In this document: positions 8,124 through 16,595 of the stretch, piece by piece
How positions within the stretch are numbered: the first letter of the stretch is position 1
Layout of the letters: every line of letters begins with the position of its first letter
Source: Prauserella shujinwangii
Lineage (GTDB): Bacteria; Actinomycetota; Actinomycetes; Mycobacteriales; Pseudonocardiaceae
DNA: 64,000 nt
Direction: 5' to 3'
Assembly: GCF_003001955.1 (NCBI RefSeq)
Contig: NZ_PVNH01000003.1
Span: forward strand, 558,001-622,000
The notes under the pieces: model-generated
Database searches by the model: none
Seen by the model: only the letters and a program-made list of their open reading frames with translations
Told to the model about the DNA's origin: nothing
Made by a program: the position numbers and the translations under genes

Positions 8124-9128
8124 GTGGACCCCGTGCGCGTGCTGCGCCAGATCGCCCTCGAGCTGGAACGGGTCGGGGAACCGGGCTATCGGGTTCGCGC
8201 GTTCCGGAAGGCCGCGACCGTGGTGGCCGGGCTGTCCGGCGACGAGCTGGCCGAGCGGGTCCGCGCGGGAACGCTCACGTCGCTGCCGGGCATCGGGAAG
8301 ACCACCGCGGCCATCGTCGCCGACGCCGTGGCCGGCCGGGAACCGGACTACCTGGCGAGGCTCACCGGCAGGCCGGGGGAGGAGCTGCCGGACGGCGGCC
8401 CGCTGCGGTCGGCGTTGCGCGGCGACTGTCACACCCACTCGGACTGGTCGGACGGCGCCAGCCCGATCGAGGAGATGGCCGAGGCCGCGATCGCGCTCGG
8501 CCACGACTGGATGGTGCTCACCGACCACTCGCCGCGGCTGACCGTCGCGAACGGGCTGAGCGCCGACCGGTTGCGGCGGCAGCTCTCCGTGGTGGCCGGC
8601 CTCAACGAGCGGCTCGCCCCGTTCCGCGTGCTCACCGGCATCGAGGTGGACATCCTCGACGACGGCGCGCTCGACCAGGACCCCGGGCTGCTGGCGGAAC
8701 TGGACGTCGTGGTCGCCAGCGTGCACTCGAAGCTGCGGATGGCCGCGCCCGAGATGACCGAGCGCATGCTCACCGCCGTGGCGAACCCGCGGGTGAACGT
8801 GCTGGGCCACTGCACGGGACGGCTCGTCAAGGGCAGGGGCAGGCCGGAGTCCGCGTTCGACGCCGAGGCCGTGTTCACCGCCTGCCGGGAGCACGACGTG
8901 GCCGTGGAGATCAACTCCCGGCCGGAACGGCTGGACCCGCCGCGCAGGCTGCTCCGGCTGGCCCGCGAACTCGGCTGCCGGTTCGCCATCGACAGCGACG
9001 CCCACACGCCGGGTCAGCTCGGCTGGCAGCCCTACGGCTGTGTGCGGGCGGCGGAGTGCGGTGTCGGCGCCGAGGACGTGGTCAACACCATGTCCGCCGC
9101 CGAGCTGGTGGCCTGGGCTCGCCCGTGA
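8124..9128 (+). CDS. PHP-domain metal-dependent phosphoesterase with helix-hairpin-helix (PolX C-terminal type)
   Basis: 334 aa, GTG start. The N-terminal quarter carries a DNA polymerase X-like helix-hairpin-helix (SLPGIGKTTA, about residue 53). From residue 95 on it is a PHP domain with GDCHTHSDWSDG, LTDHS, GIEVDI, VHSK, GHCTGR and SDAHTP metal-ligand motifs. It lacks a polymerase catalytic domain, so it is a stand-alone PHP/HhH protein, perhaps a nuclease or phosphatase in DNA repair (inference). The 3' end overlaps the convergent GNAT gene by 47 bp. Confidence 0.85.
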   Translation: MDPVRVLRQIALELERVGEPGYRVRAFRKAATVVAGLSGDELAERVRAGTLTSLPGIGKTTAAIVADAVAGREPDYLARLTGRPGEELPDGGPLRSALRGDCHTHSDWSDGASPIEEMAEAAIALGHDWMVLTDHSPRLTVANGLSADRLRRQLSVVAGLNERLAPFRVLTGIEVDILDDGALDQDPGLLAELDVVVASVHSKLRMAAPEMTERMLTAVANPRVNVLGHCTGRLVKGRGRPESAFDAEAVFTACREHDVAVEINSRPERLDPPRRLLRLARELGCRFAIDSDAHTPGQLGWQPYGCVRAAECGVGAEDVVNTMSAAELVAWARP

Positions 9129-9600
9129 GCGCCTTCTCGAACCAGTGGTCGGCGTAGGGGCCGTCGTGGTAGGCGTCGATCTCCCGGTAGCCGAGCCGGA
9201 CGTACAACCGGCGTGCCTCCACGAGGTCGTGCCGCGTGTCGAGGCGGACCAGCCGGGCCCCGAGCGACCGCGCCGCCTCCTCGGCCGCCAGCACGAGCGT
9301 GCCGCCCAGGCCCCGCCCGCGCAGTCCCGGCTCGGTGAACACGCGGGTCAGCTCCGCGACGTCGGGTTCGAGGAGACGTACTCCCGCGCAGCCGACCGGG
9401 TGGCCAGCCTGCCGGGCCACCAGCAACAGGCCGGTGGGCGACACGAGGTCGTCGCTCGGCTCCGCGGCGAGCGCGGCGGCCAGTTCCGCGTCCGTCACCG
9501 GGCGGCCGAGGTAGCGGCTCGCGATGTCGGTGAAGTACCGGCGGAGGATGGTGCCTGCGTCCGGGTGGTGCGGCGGCACCGGTTCGATGGTCCAGTCCAC
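9082..9600 (-). CDS. GNAT-family N-acetyltransferase
   Basis: 172 aa. Contains the acetyl-CoA pyrophosphate loop EPGLRGRGLGGTLV (motif A, about residues 91-104), strand 4 (DVAELTRVFT) and the C-terminal RRLYVRLGYREID motif of Gcn5-related acetyltransferases. GTG 9600 (VDWTIEPVPPHH) is a typical GNAT start; longer forms extend into the MFS promoter. Substrate unknown. Antisense overlap of 47 bp with the PHP gene 3' end. Confidence 0.82.
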   Translation of the reverse strand: MDWTIEPVPPHHPDAGTILRRYFTDIASRYLGRPVTDAELAAALAAEPSDDLVSPTGLLLVARQAGHPVGCAGVRLLEPDVAELTRVFTEPGLRGRGLGGTLVLAAEEAARSLGARLVRLDTRHDLVEARRLYVRLGYREIDAYHDGPYADHWFEKALTGEPRPPARRRTWC

Positions 9601-9752
9601 CCCGCGATGATCGCCGGTGTGTCCAGCGCTTTCCGGATCCGCTCGCCGGGTACGGCACCGGCCGGGCAGCGGGATGCCGGAGGCCACGGCGTGCCCGGCG
9701 AGCGCGGGCCGCGATTCCGGCCACGTTTCTCCCCGCGCGACCGGCTGTTCGG

Positions 9753-9782
9753 TGGACAGAACAGGTACGCCCGTACTAGAAC
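9753..9782 (+). promoter_or_regulatory. Promoter of the MFS gene
   Basis: -35 TGGACA (9753-9758), 18-bp spacer, -10 TAGAAC (9777-9782), then 6 nt to GTG 9789, i.e. leaderless spacing. The spacer carries GTACG-CC-CGTAC (9765-9776), a perfect inverted repeat that could be an operator. Confidence 0.5.
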
Positions 9783-9788
9783 GGGTGG

Positions 9789-10949
9789 GTGCCCTCGTCC
9801 TCCTCGCTCGCCGGGGCGCAGCAACCCTCCCCACTGCGCAACCGCGGCTTCAGCCTCATGCTGCTGGCCTCGCTGGCGGCCTTCTTCGGCTACGCGCTGC
9901 TGTTGCCCGTCGTCCCGCTCTGGGCCGTGCGCCAGGGCGCGGGCGCGTTCGCCGCGGGAGCGGCCACCGGGGTGTTCATGGGCAGCACCGTGGCCGCCCA
10001 GTTCGCCGTCCCCGCGTTCGTCCGCCGGTTCGGCTACCGGGCCGGGCTGCTGTGGGGTGCGCTGCTGGTCGGCGCTCCCGCGCCGCTGCTCATCGTCGCG
10101 ACCAGCGCGCCGTCGATCCTCGCCATCTCCCTGGTCCGCGGGCTCGGCTTCGGGCTGCTCACCGTGTGCGGCAGCGCGCTGATCGCCGAGCTGCTGCCCA
10201 CCGGTTCGCTGGCCAGGGGCGCGGGGCTGCACGGGCTCGCGGTGGGCGTCCCGCAGCTGCTCGGCCTTTCGGTGGGCACGGCGATCGCGGAGCACTGGGC
10301 CTTCCCGCCGGTGTTCCTGCTGGCCACGGCGCTGCCCGCGGTGGCGCTGGTGCCGACCCTGCTGCTGCCGAAGGTGTTCCCGCGGTACCAGCGGCGCGGT
10401 CGGGGCGGCCTGCGTTCCCTGGCGGGCGCGACCTGGGCACCGTGGGCGGTGATGCTGGCGGTCTCCACCGGCTTCGGAGCGCTCACCACCTTCCTGCCGA
10501 TCGCGCTGGAGAACGCGACGGCCGCCGCCGTGGCGCTGTTCCTGGCTCCCGGCGCGGCCATGCTCACCCGATGGCTGGCCGGCCAGCTGGGTGACCGGCT
10601 CAGCGGCCCGGGCCGGATGCTCCCCGCGGCGCTCGCGGTGTCCGCCGCCGGGCTGCTCGGCGTCGCGGTGTGGACGGCCGAGCCCGTGCTCGCCGTCGTC
10701 GCGGTGACGGCGTTCGGCGCGGGCTTCGGCGTGGTGCAGAACGACTCGCTGGTCACCATGTTCGCCCGTTCCCCGGCGGGGCAGGCCAGCATGGTCTGGA
10801 ACGTCGCGTTCGACGCGGGGACCGGGCTCGGTGCGGTCGCGGTGGGAGCCATCGTGTCGGGCACGAGCTTCCCCGTGGCCTTCGGTCTGGTCGCCGTGTC
10901 GGCTTTCGCGCTGCTCCCCGTCGCGATCCGCGCCCGCCACCCCCGTTGA
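9789..10949 (+). CDS. Major facilitator superfamily transporter
   Basis: 386 aa, hydrophobic throughout with about 12 predicted membrane helices starting at FSLMLLASLAAFFGYALLLPVV. The cytoplasmic loop between helices 2 and 3 (FVRRFGYRAG) is basic as in MFS drug/metabolite exporters. It lies directly upstream of hisH, a placement that may mean co-transcription but gives no substrate. GTG start supported by the -10 at leaderless spacing. Confidence 0.85.
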   Translation: MPSSSSLAGAQQPSPLRNRGFSLMLLASLAAFFGYALLLPVVPLWAVRQGAGAFAAGAATGVFMGSTVAAQFAVPAFVRRFGYRAGLLWGALLVGAPAPLLIVATSAPSILAISLVRGLGFGLLTVCGSALIAELLPTGSLARGAGLHGLAVGVPQLLGLSVGTAIAEHWAFPPVFLLATALPAVALVPTLLLPKVFPRYQRRGRGGLRSLAGATWAPWAVMLAVSTGFGALTTFLPIALENATAAAVALFLAPGAAMLTRWLAGQLGDRLSGPGRMLPAALAVSAAGLLGVAVWTAEPVLAVVAVTAFGAGFGVVQNDSLVTMFARSPAGQASMVWNVAFDAGTGLGAVAVGAIVSGTSFPVAFGLVAVSAFALLPVAIRARHPR

Positions 10950-10994
10950 CCGACGGCGGCGAAAACCCGGTGCGCTCGGGCGTCGGCGACGGAT

Positions 10995-11000
10995 TAGCCT
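10995..11000 (+). promoter_or_regulatory. -10 element of hisH
   Basis: TAGCCT followed by exactly 6 nt and GTG 11007. The intervening GGAGGT also offers a Shine-Dalgarno for a longer transcript from the upstream MFS gene, so both leaderless and read-through translation are possible. Confidence 0.45.
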
Positions 11001-11006
11001 GGAGGT

Positions 11007-11636
11007 GTGCCTCGCGTCGTGATCCTGGACTACGGTTCCGGCAACCTCCGCTCCGCCGAGCGCGCCGTGCAGCGCGCCGGCGCCGACGTGGAGGTCACCG
11101 CCGACCATCGCGCCGCGCTGGCGGCCGACGGCCTGGTGGTGCCGGGCGTCGGGGCGTTCGCCGCCTGCATGGAGGGCCTGCTCTCCGTCGGCGGCGAGAA
11201 GATCATCGGCACGCGCCTCGCCGGGGGCAGGCCCGTGCTCGGCATCTGCGTCGGCATGCAGATCCTGTTCGAGCGGGGCGTCGAGCACGGGGTGACCGCC
11301 GAGGGCACCGGCGAGTGGCCGGGCACGGTCGAACGCCTGCACGCCGACGTCCTGCCGCACATGGGGTGGAACACGGTGCGCGCCCCCGAGAGCTCCGGGC
11401 TGTTCGCCGGTCTCGACGCGGACACCCGGTTCTACTTCGTGCACTCCTACGCCGTCCGCAAGTGGGAGCTGGACTCGGGGCTCGCCGGTCAGCAACCCAC
11501 GGTGACGTGGGCCCACCACGGGGAGGACTTCGTCGCCGCCGTGGAGAACGGGCCGCTGTGGGCCACCCAGTTCCACCCGGAGAAGTCCGGGGACGCGGGA
11601 GCGCAGCTGCTCCGGAACTGGCTCCGCACCCTGTGA
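11007..11636 (+). CDS. hisH: Imidazole glycerol phosphate synthase, glutaminase subunit
   Basis: 209 aa class I glutamine amidotransferase. It hydrolyses glutamine and channels ammonia to HisF to form imidazole glycerol phosphate and AICAR. The triad is visible: Cys81 in LGICVGMQ, His190 and Glu192 in QFHPEKSG; the oxyanion segment PGVGAF is near residue 46. GTG start. It pairs with priA 33 bp downstream, while its partner hisF is displaced about 7 kb away. Confidence 0.96.
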   Translation: MPRVVILDYGSGNLRSAERAVQRAGADVEVTADHRAALAADGLVVPGVGAFAACMEGLLSVGGEKIIGTRLAGGRPVLGICVGMQILFERGVEHGVTAEGTGEWPGTVERLHADVLPHMGWNTVRAPESSGLFAGLDADTRFYFVHSYAVRKWELDSGLAGQQPTVTWAHHGEDFVAAVENGPLWATQFHPEKSGDAGAQLLRNWLRTL

Positions 11637-11657
11637 ACCGGCGGAACCGCCCGCTCC

Positions 11658-11663
11658 TATAGT
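11658..11663 (+). promoter_or_regulatory. -10 element of priA (leaderless)
   Basis: TATAGT followed by exactly 6 nt and the GTG start at 11670. There is no Shine-Dalgarno in the 33-bp hisH-priA gap, so leaderless translation is the simplest reading. Confidence 0.6.
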
Positions 11664-11669
11664 GGCCCC

Positions 11670-12407
11670 GTGACCTTCACCCTCCTTCCCGCCGTCGACG
11701 TGGCCGATGGCCAGGCCGTCCGCCTCGTGCAGGGCGAGGCCGGCACCGAGACCTCCTACGGCTCCCCGCTGGAGGCCGCGCTGTCCTGGCAGCGGGACGG
11801 TGCCGAGTGGATCCACCTGGTCGACCTCGACGCCGCGTTCGGCAAGGGCTCCAACCGTGAGCTGCTCGCCGAGGTCGTCGGCAAGCTCGACGTGCACGTG
11901 GAGCTCTCGGGCGGCATCCGTGACGACGCGTCGCTCGAGGCGGCCCTCGCCACCGGCGCGCGCAGGGTGAACCTCGGCACCGCCGCGCTCGAGGATCCGG
12001 AGTGGAGCGCGAAGGTCGTCGCCACCCACGGCGACCGCGTCGCGATCGGCCTGGACGTGCGGATCACCGAGGCCGGGCACCGGCTCGCCGCCCGCGGCTG
12101 GACACGCGACGGCGGCGACCTCTGGGAGGTCCTCGACCGCCTCGACCAGGACGGCGCGCAGCGCTATGTCGTGACCGACGTCAGCAAGGACGGCACGCTG
12201 CGGGGGCCGAACCTCGACCTGCTGCGCGAGGTCACGGCCCGCACCGACGCGGCCGTGATCGCGTCCGGTGGTGTGTCCAGCGTCGACGACCTGCGCGCGC
12301 TCGCCACCCTCGCCCGCGACGGGGTGGAGGGCGCGATCGTCGGCAAGGCGCTCTACGCGGGCGCGTTCACGCTGCCCGAGGCCCTCGCCGCGGTCGCGGA
12401 GGCCTGA
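11670..12407 (+). CDS. priA: Bifunctional phosphoribosyl isomerase A (HisA/TrpF)
   Basis: 245 aa (beta/alpha)8 barrel. In actinobacteria PriA isomerises both ProFAR (histidine) and PRA (tryptophan); no separate trpF is present in the trp operon here, which fits. Catalytic Asp10 lies in [11 protein letters not shown], and the second Asp is in [11 protein letters not shown] (about residue 170). The phosphate loops SGGIRDD and ASGGVSS are intact. GTG start defined by a TATAGT -10 at 6 nt. Confidence 0.95.
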   Translation: MTFTLLPAVDVADGQAVRLVQGEAGTETSYGSPLEAALSWQRDGAEWIHLVDLDAAFGKGSNRELLAEVVGKLDVHVELSGGIRDDASLEAALATGARRVNLGTAALEDPEWSAKVVATHGDRVAIGLDVRITEAGHRLAARGWTRDGGDLWEVLDRLDQDGAQRYVVTDVSKDGTLRGPNLDLLREVTARTDAAVIASGGVSSVDDLRALATLARDGVEGAIVGKALYAGAFTLPEALAAVAEA

Positions 12408-12408
12408 C

Positions 12409-12888
12409 CTACTCCTCCGGCAGCGGCAGCGCGAGCCCGCGCTTGATCGTCTCGACCGCGGGCAGCGTGTCGTACCTGCGGACGTTGGGGTCGCCGAGGA
12501 ACAGCCGTTCGGAGAGCGCGCGGCTCTCGGCCAGCCCCTCGGTGACGTGCACGACGACGTAGTCCCACTGGCCCGCGATGCTGTAGCACTGCTGCACGCG
12601 GGGTTCGGCCAGCATCCGAGCGTGGAACGCGGCGTGCAGGGCGGCCGACTCGCGGTCGAGCGCGACGAGCACGATCGAGGGCATCGCCCCGCCGAGCACG
12701 CGGGGGTCGAGCACGGCGACCTCGCCCCGCAGGAGGCCGGACGTGCGGTAGCGGGTGAGCCGGCGCTGCACCGCGCTCGCCGAGAGGCCCACCTCCTCCC
12801 CGAGTTCGTGCAGTCCACGCGTGGAGTCGGCCTGGATCAGCGTGAGCAGGTGGCGGTCGATGTCGTCGAGTGGAATGGGACGAGGCAC
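12409..12888 (-). CDS. Lrp/AsnC-family transcriptional regulator
   Basis: 159 aa. N-terminal helix-turn-helix (LHELGEEVGLSASAVQRRLTRY, about residues 23-44) and C-terminal RAM effector/oligomerisation domain (VQQCYSIAGQWDYVVVHV). GTG 12888 is the conserved start (PIPLDDIDRHLLTLIQ), with a CAAAAT -10 at 6 nt. It is divergent from the PLP-enzyme gene, which it probably regulates in response to an amino acid; an imperfect palindrome abuts its start codon. Confidence 0.9.
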   Translation of the reverse strand: MPRPIPLDDIDRHLLTLIQADSTRGLHELGEEVGLSASAVQRRLTRYRTSGLLRGEVAVLDPRVLGGAMPSIVLVALDRESAALHAAFHARMLAEPRVQQCYSIAGQWDYVVVHVTEGLAESRALSERLFLGDPNVRRYDTLPAVETIKRGLALPLPEE

Positions 12889-12901
12889 GCAAGAATTTTG
12901 C
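12889..12901. promoter_or_regulatory. Candidate Lrp operator overlapping the regulator's -10
   Basis: GCAAGAATTTTGC, imperfect 13-bp palindrome (one mismatched pair) immediately upstream of the regulator start; on the minus strand it contains the -10 CAAAAT. AT-rich against its surroundings. Likely autoregulatory site. Confidence 0.45.
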
Positions 12902-12945
12902 GTCGCGGCGCGAGAACTTTCAATCGGCGTCACCGCGTTCCGGTC

Positions 12946-12951
12946 TAGCGT
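12946..12951 (+). promoter_or_regulatory. -10 element of the PLP-enzyme gene
   Basis: TAGCGT, 7 nt before ATG 12959; no Shine-Dalgarno in the gap. Divergent from the Lrp gene. Confidence 0.5.
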
Positions 12952-12958
12952 CGCGGGC

Positions 12959-13894
12959 ATGACCGATCTCGATCTCAGCGCCGACCGCATCGCCGAGGCC
13001 GCCAAGGTGGTCGACCCGCTGTTCCGTGACACGCCGCAGTACGTCGACGGGCAACTGGCCGCCGCGCTCGGCCGCACCGTTGTGACCAAAGTGGAGACCC
13101 TCAACCCGTTGCGCAGTTTCAAGGGCAGGGGGATGGACTTCCTGGCGCGGGACATCCCGCCCGGGACGCGGCTGGTGTGCGCTTCGGCGGGCAACTTCGG
13201 GCAGGCGGTGGCCTACGCCGCGCGCAAGTACGGGCTGCACGCGCACGTCTTCGTGGCCCGCGACATCAGCCAGGTGAAATCGCGCCGCATGGCGGCGCTC
13301 GGCGCACGAGTATCCACAGTGGATGGTGACGAGAAGGCGGCGGCCACCGAGTACGCCGAGCGGCATCCGGACGCCCGGCTCGTCGTGGACGGCAGGGAGC
13401 CCGCGATCGCCGAGGGTGCGGGCACGATCGGCGTGGAGCTGCTGGAGACGCCCGGGATCGACACCGTCGTCGTTCCGGTCGGTGACGGGGCGCTGATCAA
13501 CGGCGTGGCGTGCTGGCTGAAGACCCACGCGCCCTCGGTGCGCGTCGTCGGGGTGGGCGCGGAGGGGGCGCCGAGCTTCGCCCGCAGCTGGCGGGAGGGA
13601 ACGGTGGTGACGGAGCCGGGCGGCGGCTCGTTCGCGGCGGGCATCAACGTCCGCAGGCCGCTGCCGGAGTCGGTCGCGCGCGCCAGGCGCCTGGTGGACG
13701 ACATGGTCCTCGTCGACGACGCGGCGATCCTGCGCGCGATGCGGCTGGCCGCGCGGACACTCGGCGTGCTCCTCGAGCCCGCGGGTGCCGCGGGGCTCGC
13801 GGCCATCGCCGAGCACGATCTGCCGGGCGGGCTGATGGCGACGGTGCTCACGGGCGCCAACCTCGACCCGGCGCGCTACCCCGAGCTGCTGTGA
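12959..13894 (+). CDS. Fold-type II PLP enzyme, threonine/serine dehydratase-like
   Basis: 311 aa. The PLP lysine is about residue 55 in LRSFKGRG, the phosphate/substrate Asn loop is SAGNFGQA, and the C-terminal LEPAGAAGL matches the dehydratase/synthase group. No ACT regulatory domain is present, so a catabolic-type dehydratase or a racemase/lyase is possible. Divergent from an Lrp/AsnC regulator, consistent with amino acid induction. The sequence has Phe where many dehydratases have His in S-x-GNHGQ, so substrate is uncertain. It overlaps the convergent PPOX gene by 19 bp. Confidence 0.8.
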   Translation: MTDLDLSADRIAEAAKVVDPLFRDTPQYVDGQLAAALGRTVVTKVETLNPLRSFKGRGMDFLARDIPPGTRLVCASAGNFGQAVAYAARKYGLHAHVFVARDISQVKSRRMAALGARVSTVDGDEKAAATEYAERHPDARLVVDGREPAIAEGAGTIGVELLETPGIDTVVVPVGDGALINGVACWLKTHAPSVRVVGVGAEGAPSFARSWREGTVVTEPGGGSFAAGINVRRPLPESVARARRLVDDMVLVDDAAILRAMRLAARTLGVLLEPAGAAGLAAIAEHDLPGGLMATVLTGANLDPARYPELL

Positions 13895-14286
13895 TCGCCT
13901 GCCGGGGCCAGCTCGACCGCGATGCCCACGGTGCGCTGCCTGCCGCCGCGCAGCCTGCTGAAGAACATCGTCACGTGCCCGACCAGGCCGTACTCCCGCG
14001 CGATCGCGGCCCGGGCCCGGTCGCTGCCCTCGTCGTCCAAGATCCGCGCGGTGCCGGGCACGGTCGGCCCGTGCGTCCTGCGGCCACGGAGGTCGCACGC
14101 CGTCACCTCCACCCGGGGGTCGCGCCGGATGCGCTTGACCTTGCCCGCGGCGCGCTCGCTGAAGACCACGAGCCGGTCGCCGTCGCGGGCGGACCACACC
14201 GGGGTGGGCACGGGATCGCCGTTCTTCCGGAACGTCGTCAGCAGCACGTACTTCTCGCGGCGCAGCCGCTCCAGCTCGTCGGGCAT
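13876..14286 (-). CDS. PPOX-class FMN/F420-binding protein (Rv2061-like)
   Basis: 136 aa split beta-barrel. KYVLLTTFRKNGDPVPTPVW, then DRLVVFSERAAGKVKRIRRDPRVEV, is the hallmark of PPOX-type F420-dependent oxidoreductase-like proteins of actinobacteria. Start taken at ATG 14286 (MPDELERLRREKY); an in-frame start at 14307 adds seven residues and has no better ribosome site. Role unknown; cofactor assignment is by family. Confidence 0.78.
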   Translation of the reverse strand: MPDELERLRREKYVLLTTFRKNGDPVPTPVWSARDGDRLVVFSERAAGKVKRIRRDPRVEVTACDLRGRRTHGPTVPGTARILDDEGSDRARAAIAREYGLVGHVTMFFSRLRGGRQRTVGIAVELAPAGDHSSSG

Positions 14287-14445
14287 GGCCTCAACGTAGC
14301 CGGTCACGCCAGACCGCCGCCGGTGCGTCGCCGCGCCGGCGACCGGCGCGAGTGGTGCGCGGCCCGCACCGCGATGTCCCGCCCGAGGGCACCGCTGACC
14401 TCGTCGTCCCCCGGCATCCGCGCCACGACCGGCACCTCAGGCCAC

Positions 14446-14451
14446 TACAGT
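14446..14451 (+). promoter_or_regulatory. -10 element of the response-regulator gene (leaderless)
   Basis: TACAGT followed by exactly 6 nt and ATG 14458. Confidence 0.6.
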
Positions 14452-14457
14452 GCGGGT

Positions 14458-15162
14458 ATGTCGCGGATCTTGCTGGTGGAGGACGACGACGCGCTCGCCG
14501 AGGCGTTCTCGCTCGCGCTCACCGGGCTGGGGCACGACGTGGCGCTCGCCGGAACCGGGGAGCACGCGCTCGCGACACTGTTCGACGACGGCAGGGAGAT
14601 CGCGAACACGGACGTGGTCCTGCTCGACGTGATGCTCCCCGGCATCGACGGATTCGAGGTGTGCCGCCGGATCCGGACCCGCAGTACGGTGCCGGTGATC
14701 CTGCTGACCGCACGCGGCGACCCGATCGACGTCGTGGTGGGGCTGGAGGGTGGTGCGGACGACTACGTGGTCAAGCCCACCGAGCCGAGGGTCGTCGACG
14801 CGAGGATGAAGGCGGTGCTCCGGCGGGCGGCGGCCGCGCCGCCGCCCGCCGCCGAGACCCGGATCCTGACCGTCGGCGACCTGGAGATCGATCCGGTCGC
14901 GATGATCGTGCGCCGCGACGGCTCCGAACTGCACCTCACCGCCACCGAACTGCGGCTGCTGATCGAGTTCGCCGAGCATCCGGGTCAGGTGCTGAGCAGG
15001 CCGACCCTGCTGAAGCGCGTGTGGGACTACGGCTTCGCCGGGGACTCCCGCCTCGTCGACGCCGCGGTGGCGAGGTTGCGGGCGAAGATCGAACCGGATC
15101 CGGGTAACCCGGTGCTGTTGCGTACCGTGCGCGGCCTCGGCTACCGCCTGGCCGGACCGTGA
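14458..15162 (+). CDS. OmpR/PhoB-family response regulator (CseB-like)
   Basis: 234 aa. Receiver domain with acidic pocket E8-D9-D10, phospho-acceptor Asp57 (VVLLDVMLPG), switch Thr in LLTARGDP and Lys in VVKPTEP, followed by a winged-helix DNA-binding domain (LTATELRLLIEFAEHPGQ; LVDAAVARLRAKIE). The order and sequence recall Streptomyces CseB, which controls a cell-envelope stress sigma factor, but no sigma gene is adjacent. Stop overlaps the kinase GTG by 4 bp. Confidence 0.9.
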   Translation: MSRILLVEDDDALAEAFSLALTGLGHDVALAGTGEHALATLFDDGREIANTDVVLLDVMLPGIDGFEVCRRIRTRSTVPVILLTARGDPIDVVVGLEGGADDYVVKPTEPRVVDARMKAVLRRAAAAPPPAAETRILTVGDLEIDPVAMIVRRDGSELHLTATELRLLIEFAEHPGQVLSRPTLLKRVWDYGFAGDSRLVDAAVARLRAKIEPDPGNPVLLRTVRGLGYRLAGP

Positions 15163-16571
15163 GGTGGCGGGCCCGGCTCGGGCTGCGAGCCCGGATCGCG
15201 CTCGCCGTCGTGCTCGTCACCACCACGGCCACCGCCGCCATGGCGCTGGCCGCGTACCGGCTGCAGGCCGACCAGGCGAGGGACCGGTTCGTCGCGGCCG
15301 CCACGGCCGGAATCCGGTCCGACCTGACCCAGGCGCGCAACCGGCTCGTCTCGGTCGAGGGCGAGGTGAACCGCATCGAGGTCGTCGCGCTCTACATGCG
15401 CGACCGGCTCGGGCTCGGGTGGTCCGTCTTCGACCTCGACGCGGACCTTCCCGGGCAGCCGGAGGTGCCACCGGGCCAGGTCCTCCCCGGCGGGGGAACC
15501 GTGGCCGCCCCGCTCGACGAAACACTGGTCGACCGGGGCGGCTCCGCCGAGATCACGGTCGGCGGGACGCCGATGCTCGTGCTCACCGGCGAGGTGGTCC
15601 CTGGCCTGGTGCTGGCCGAGTACTACTCGCTGGCGCGGCTGGAGGGCGACCTCGCCAGGCTGCGGTGGGTGCTCACCCTGATCGCGCTCGGCGTCGCGGC
15701 GCTCGGGGTGCCCGCCGCGACGGTGGCCGCGCGGCGGATCCAGCGCCCGGTCCGCGAGGTCGCCCGGGCCGCGCGTGAGCTCGGGGACGGCACCCTTGAG
15801 ACGCGGGTTCCCGTCCAGGGGCGGGACGAGCTCGCCGACCTCTCCCGCGCGTTCAACGCCATGGCGGTCCGCGTCGGCGAATCGATCGAGCAGCTGCGCG
15901 ACAAGGACCGGCAGCAGCGCCGGTTCGTCGCCGACGTGGCGCACGACCTGCGCACGCCCGTGGCGGCGATGGTGGCTGCGGCCGACGGGCTCGAGCACGC
16001 CGGCACCGGTTCACCGGCCCGGTCGGCCCGGTTGCTCGGTGCGCAGTCCCGCCGGCTCGCGCGGCTGGTCGACGACCTGCTGGAGATCTCCCGGTTCGAC
16101 GCGGGCGTCGCGGAGCTGCTCCCCGAGCGGGTCCGGCTCGGGGAGCTGGCGGCCGAGGCGGCCGACCTCGTGGCGAGTGGAGCGGACGTGACCGTCCGCG
16201 CCTCCGGTGACGACGAGGTGACCGGCGATCCACGGAGGCTGCTCACCATCGTGCGGAACCTGCTCGCGAACGCGGTGCGGCACGGCGCGGAGCCGATCAC
16301 GGTGACCGTCGACGGCTCGGCGCCGGACACCGTGACGCTGCGCGTGGCCGACTCCGGCGCCGGGGTTCCGGAGGAGCTGTTGCCGGTCCTGTTCGACCGC
16401 TTCGTGCGTGCGGACCGTTCCCGGCGCTACACCGAGGGCAGTGGTCTCGGGCTGGCGATCGCCAGGGAGAACGCGCTCGCCCACGGCGGCCACCTCGAGG
16501 TGCACAACGACGGCGGTGCGGTGTTCACCCTCACCGTGCCGCGCGGCTCGGGGTGGGAGGAACGTGGATAG
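15159..16571 (+). CDS. Sensor histidine kinase (CseC-like)
   Basis: 470 aa. Membrane helix 1 (about residues 10-30), extracytoplasmic sensor of about 130 residues, membrane helix 2 (LRWVLTLIALGVAALGVPAATVA), HAMP linker, HisKA with phospho-His in DVAHDLRTP, and HATPase with N box LLANAVRHG, G1 DSGAGVP and G2 GSGLGLAIA. GTG start overlapping the regulator stop (GTGA). Signal unknown. It ends 24 bp before the convergent glycosyltransferase gene. Confidence 0.92.
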   Translation: MRWRARLGLRARIALAVVLVTTTATAAMALAAYRLQADQARDRFVAAATAGIRSDLTQARNRLVSVEGEVNRIEVVALYMRDRLGLGWSVFDLDADLPGQPEVPPGQVLPGGGTVAAPLDETLVDRGGSAEITVGGTPMLVLTGEVVPGLVLAEYYSLARLEGDLARLRWVLTLIALGVAALGVPAATVAARRIQRPVREVARAARELGDGTLETRVPVQGRDELADLSRAFNAMAVRVGESIEQLRDKDRQQRRFVADVAHDLRTPVAAMVAAADGLEHAGTGSPARSARLLGAQSRRLARLVDDLLEISRFDAGVAELLPERVRLGELAAEAADLVASGADVTVRASGDDEVTGDPRRLLTIVRNLLANAVRHGAEPITVTVDGSAPDTVTLRVADSGAGVPEELLPVLFDRFVRADRSRRYTEGSGLGLAIARENALAHGGHLEVHNDGGAVFTLTVPRGSGWEERG

Positions 16572-16595
16572 CGCGGCGTCTCCGCCGCCCCGGCT

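Noticed and set aside
9495-12818. A 1107-codon open frame on the minus strand through GNAT, MFS and his genes
   Set aside because: It is antisense to hisH, priA and the MFS gene, which have clear motifs; long open antisense frames are common at this GC content.
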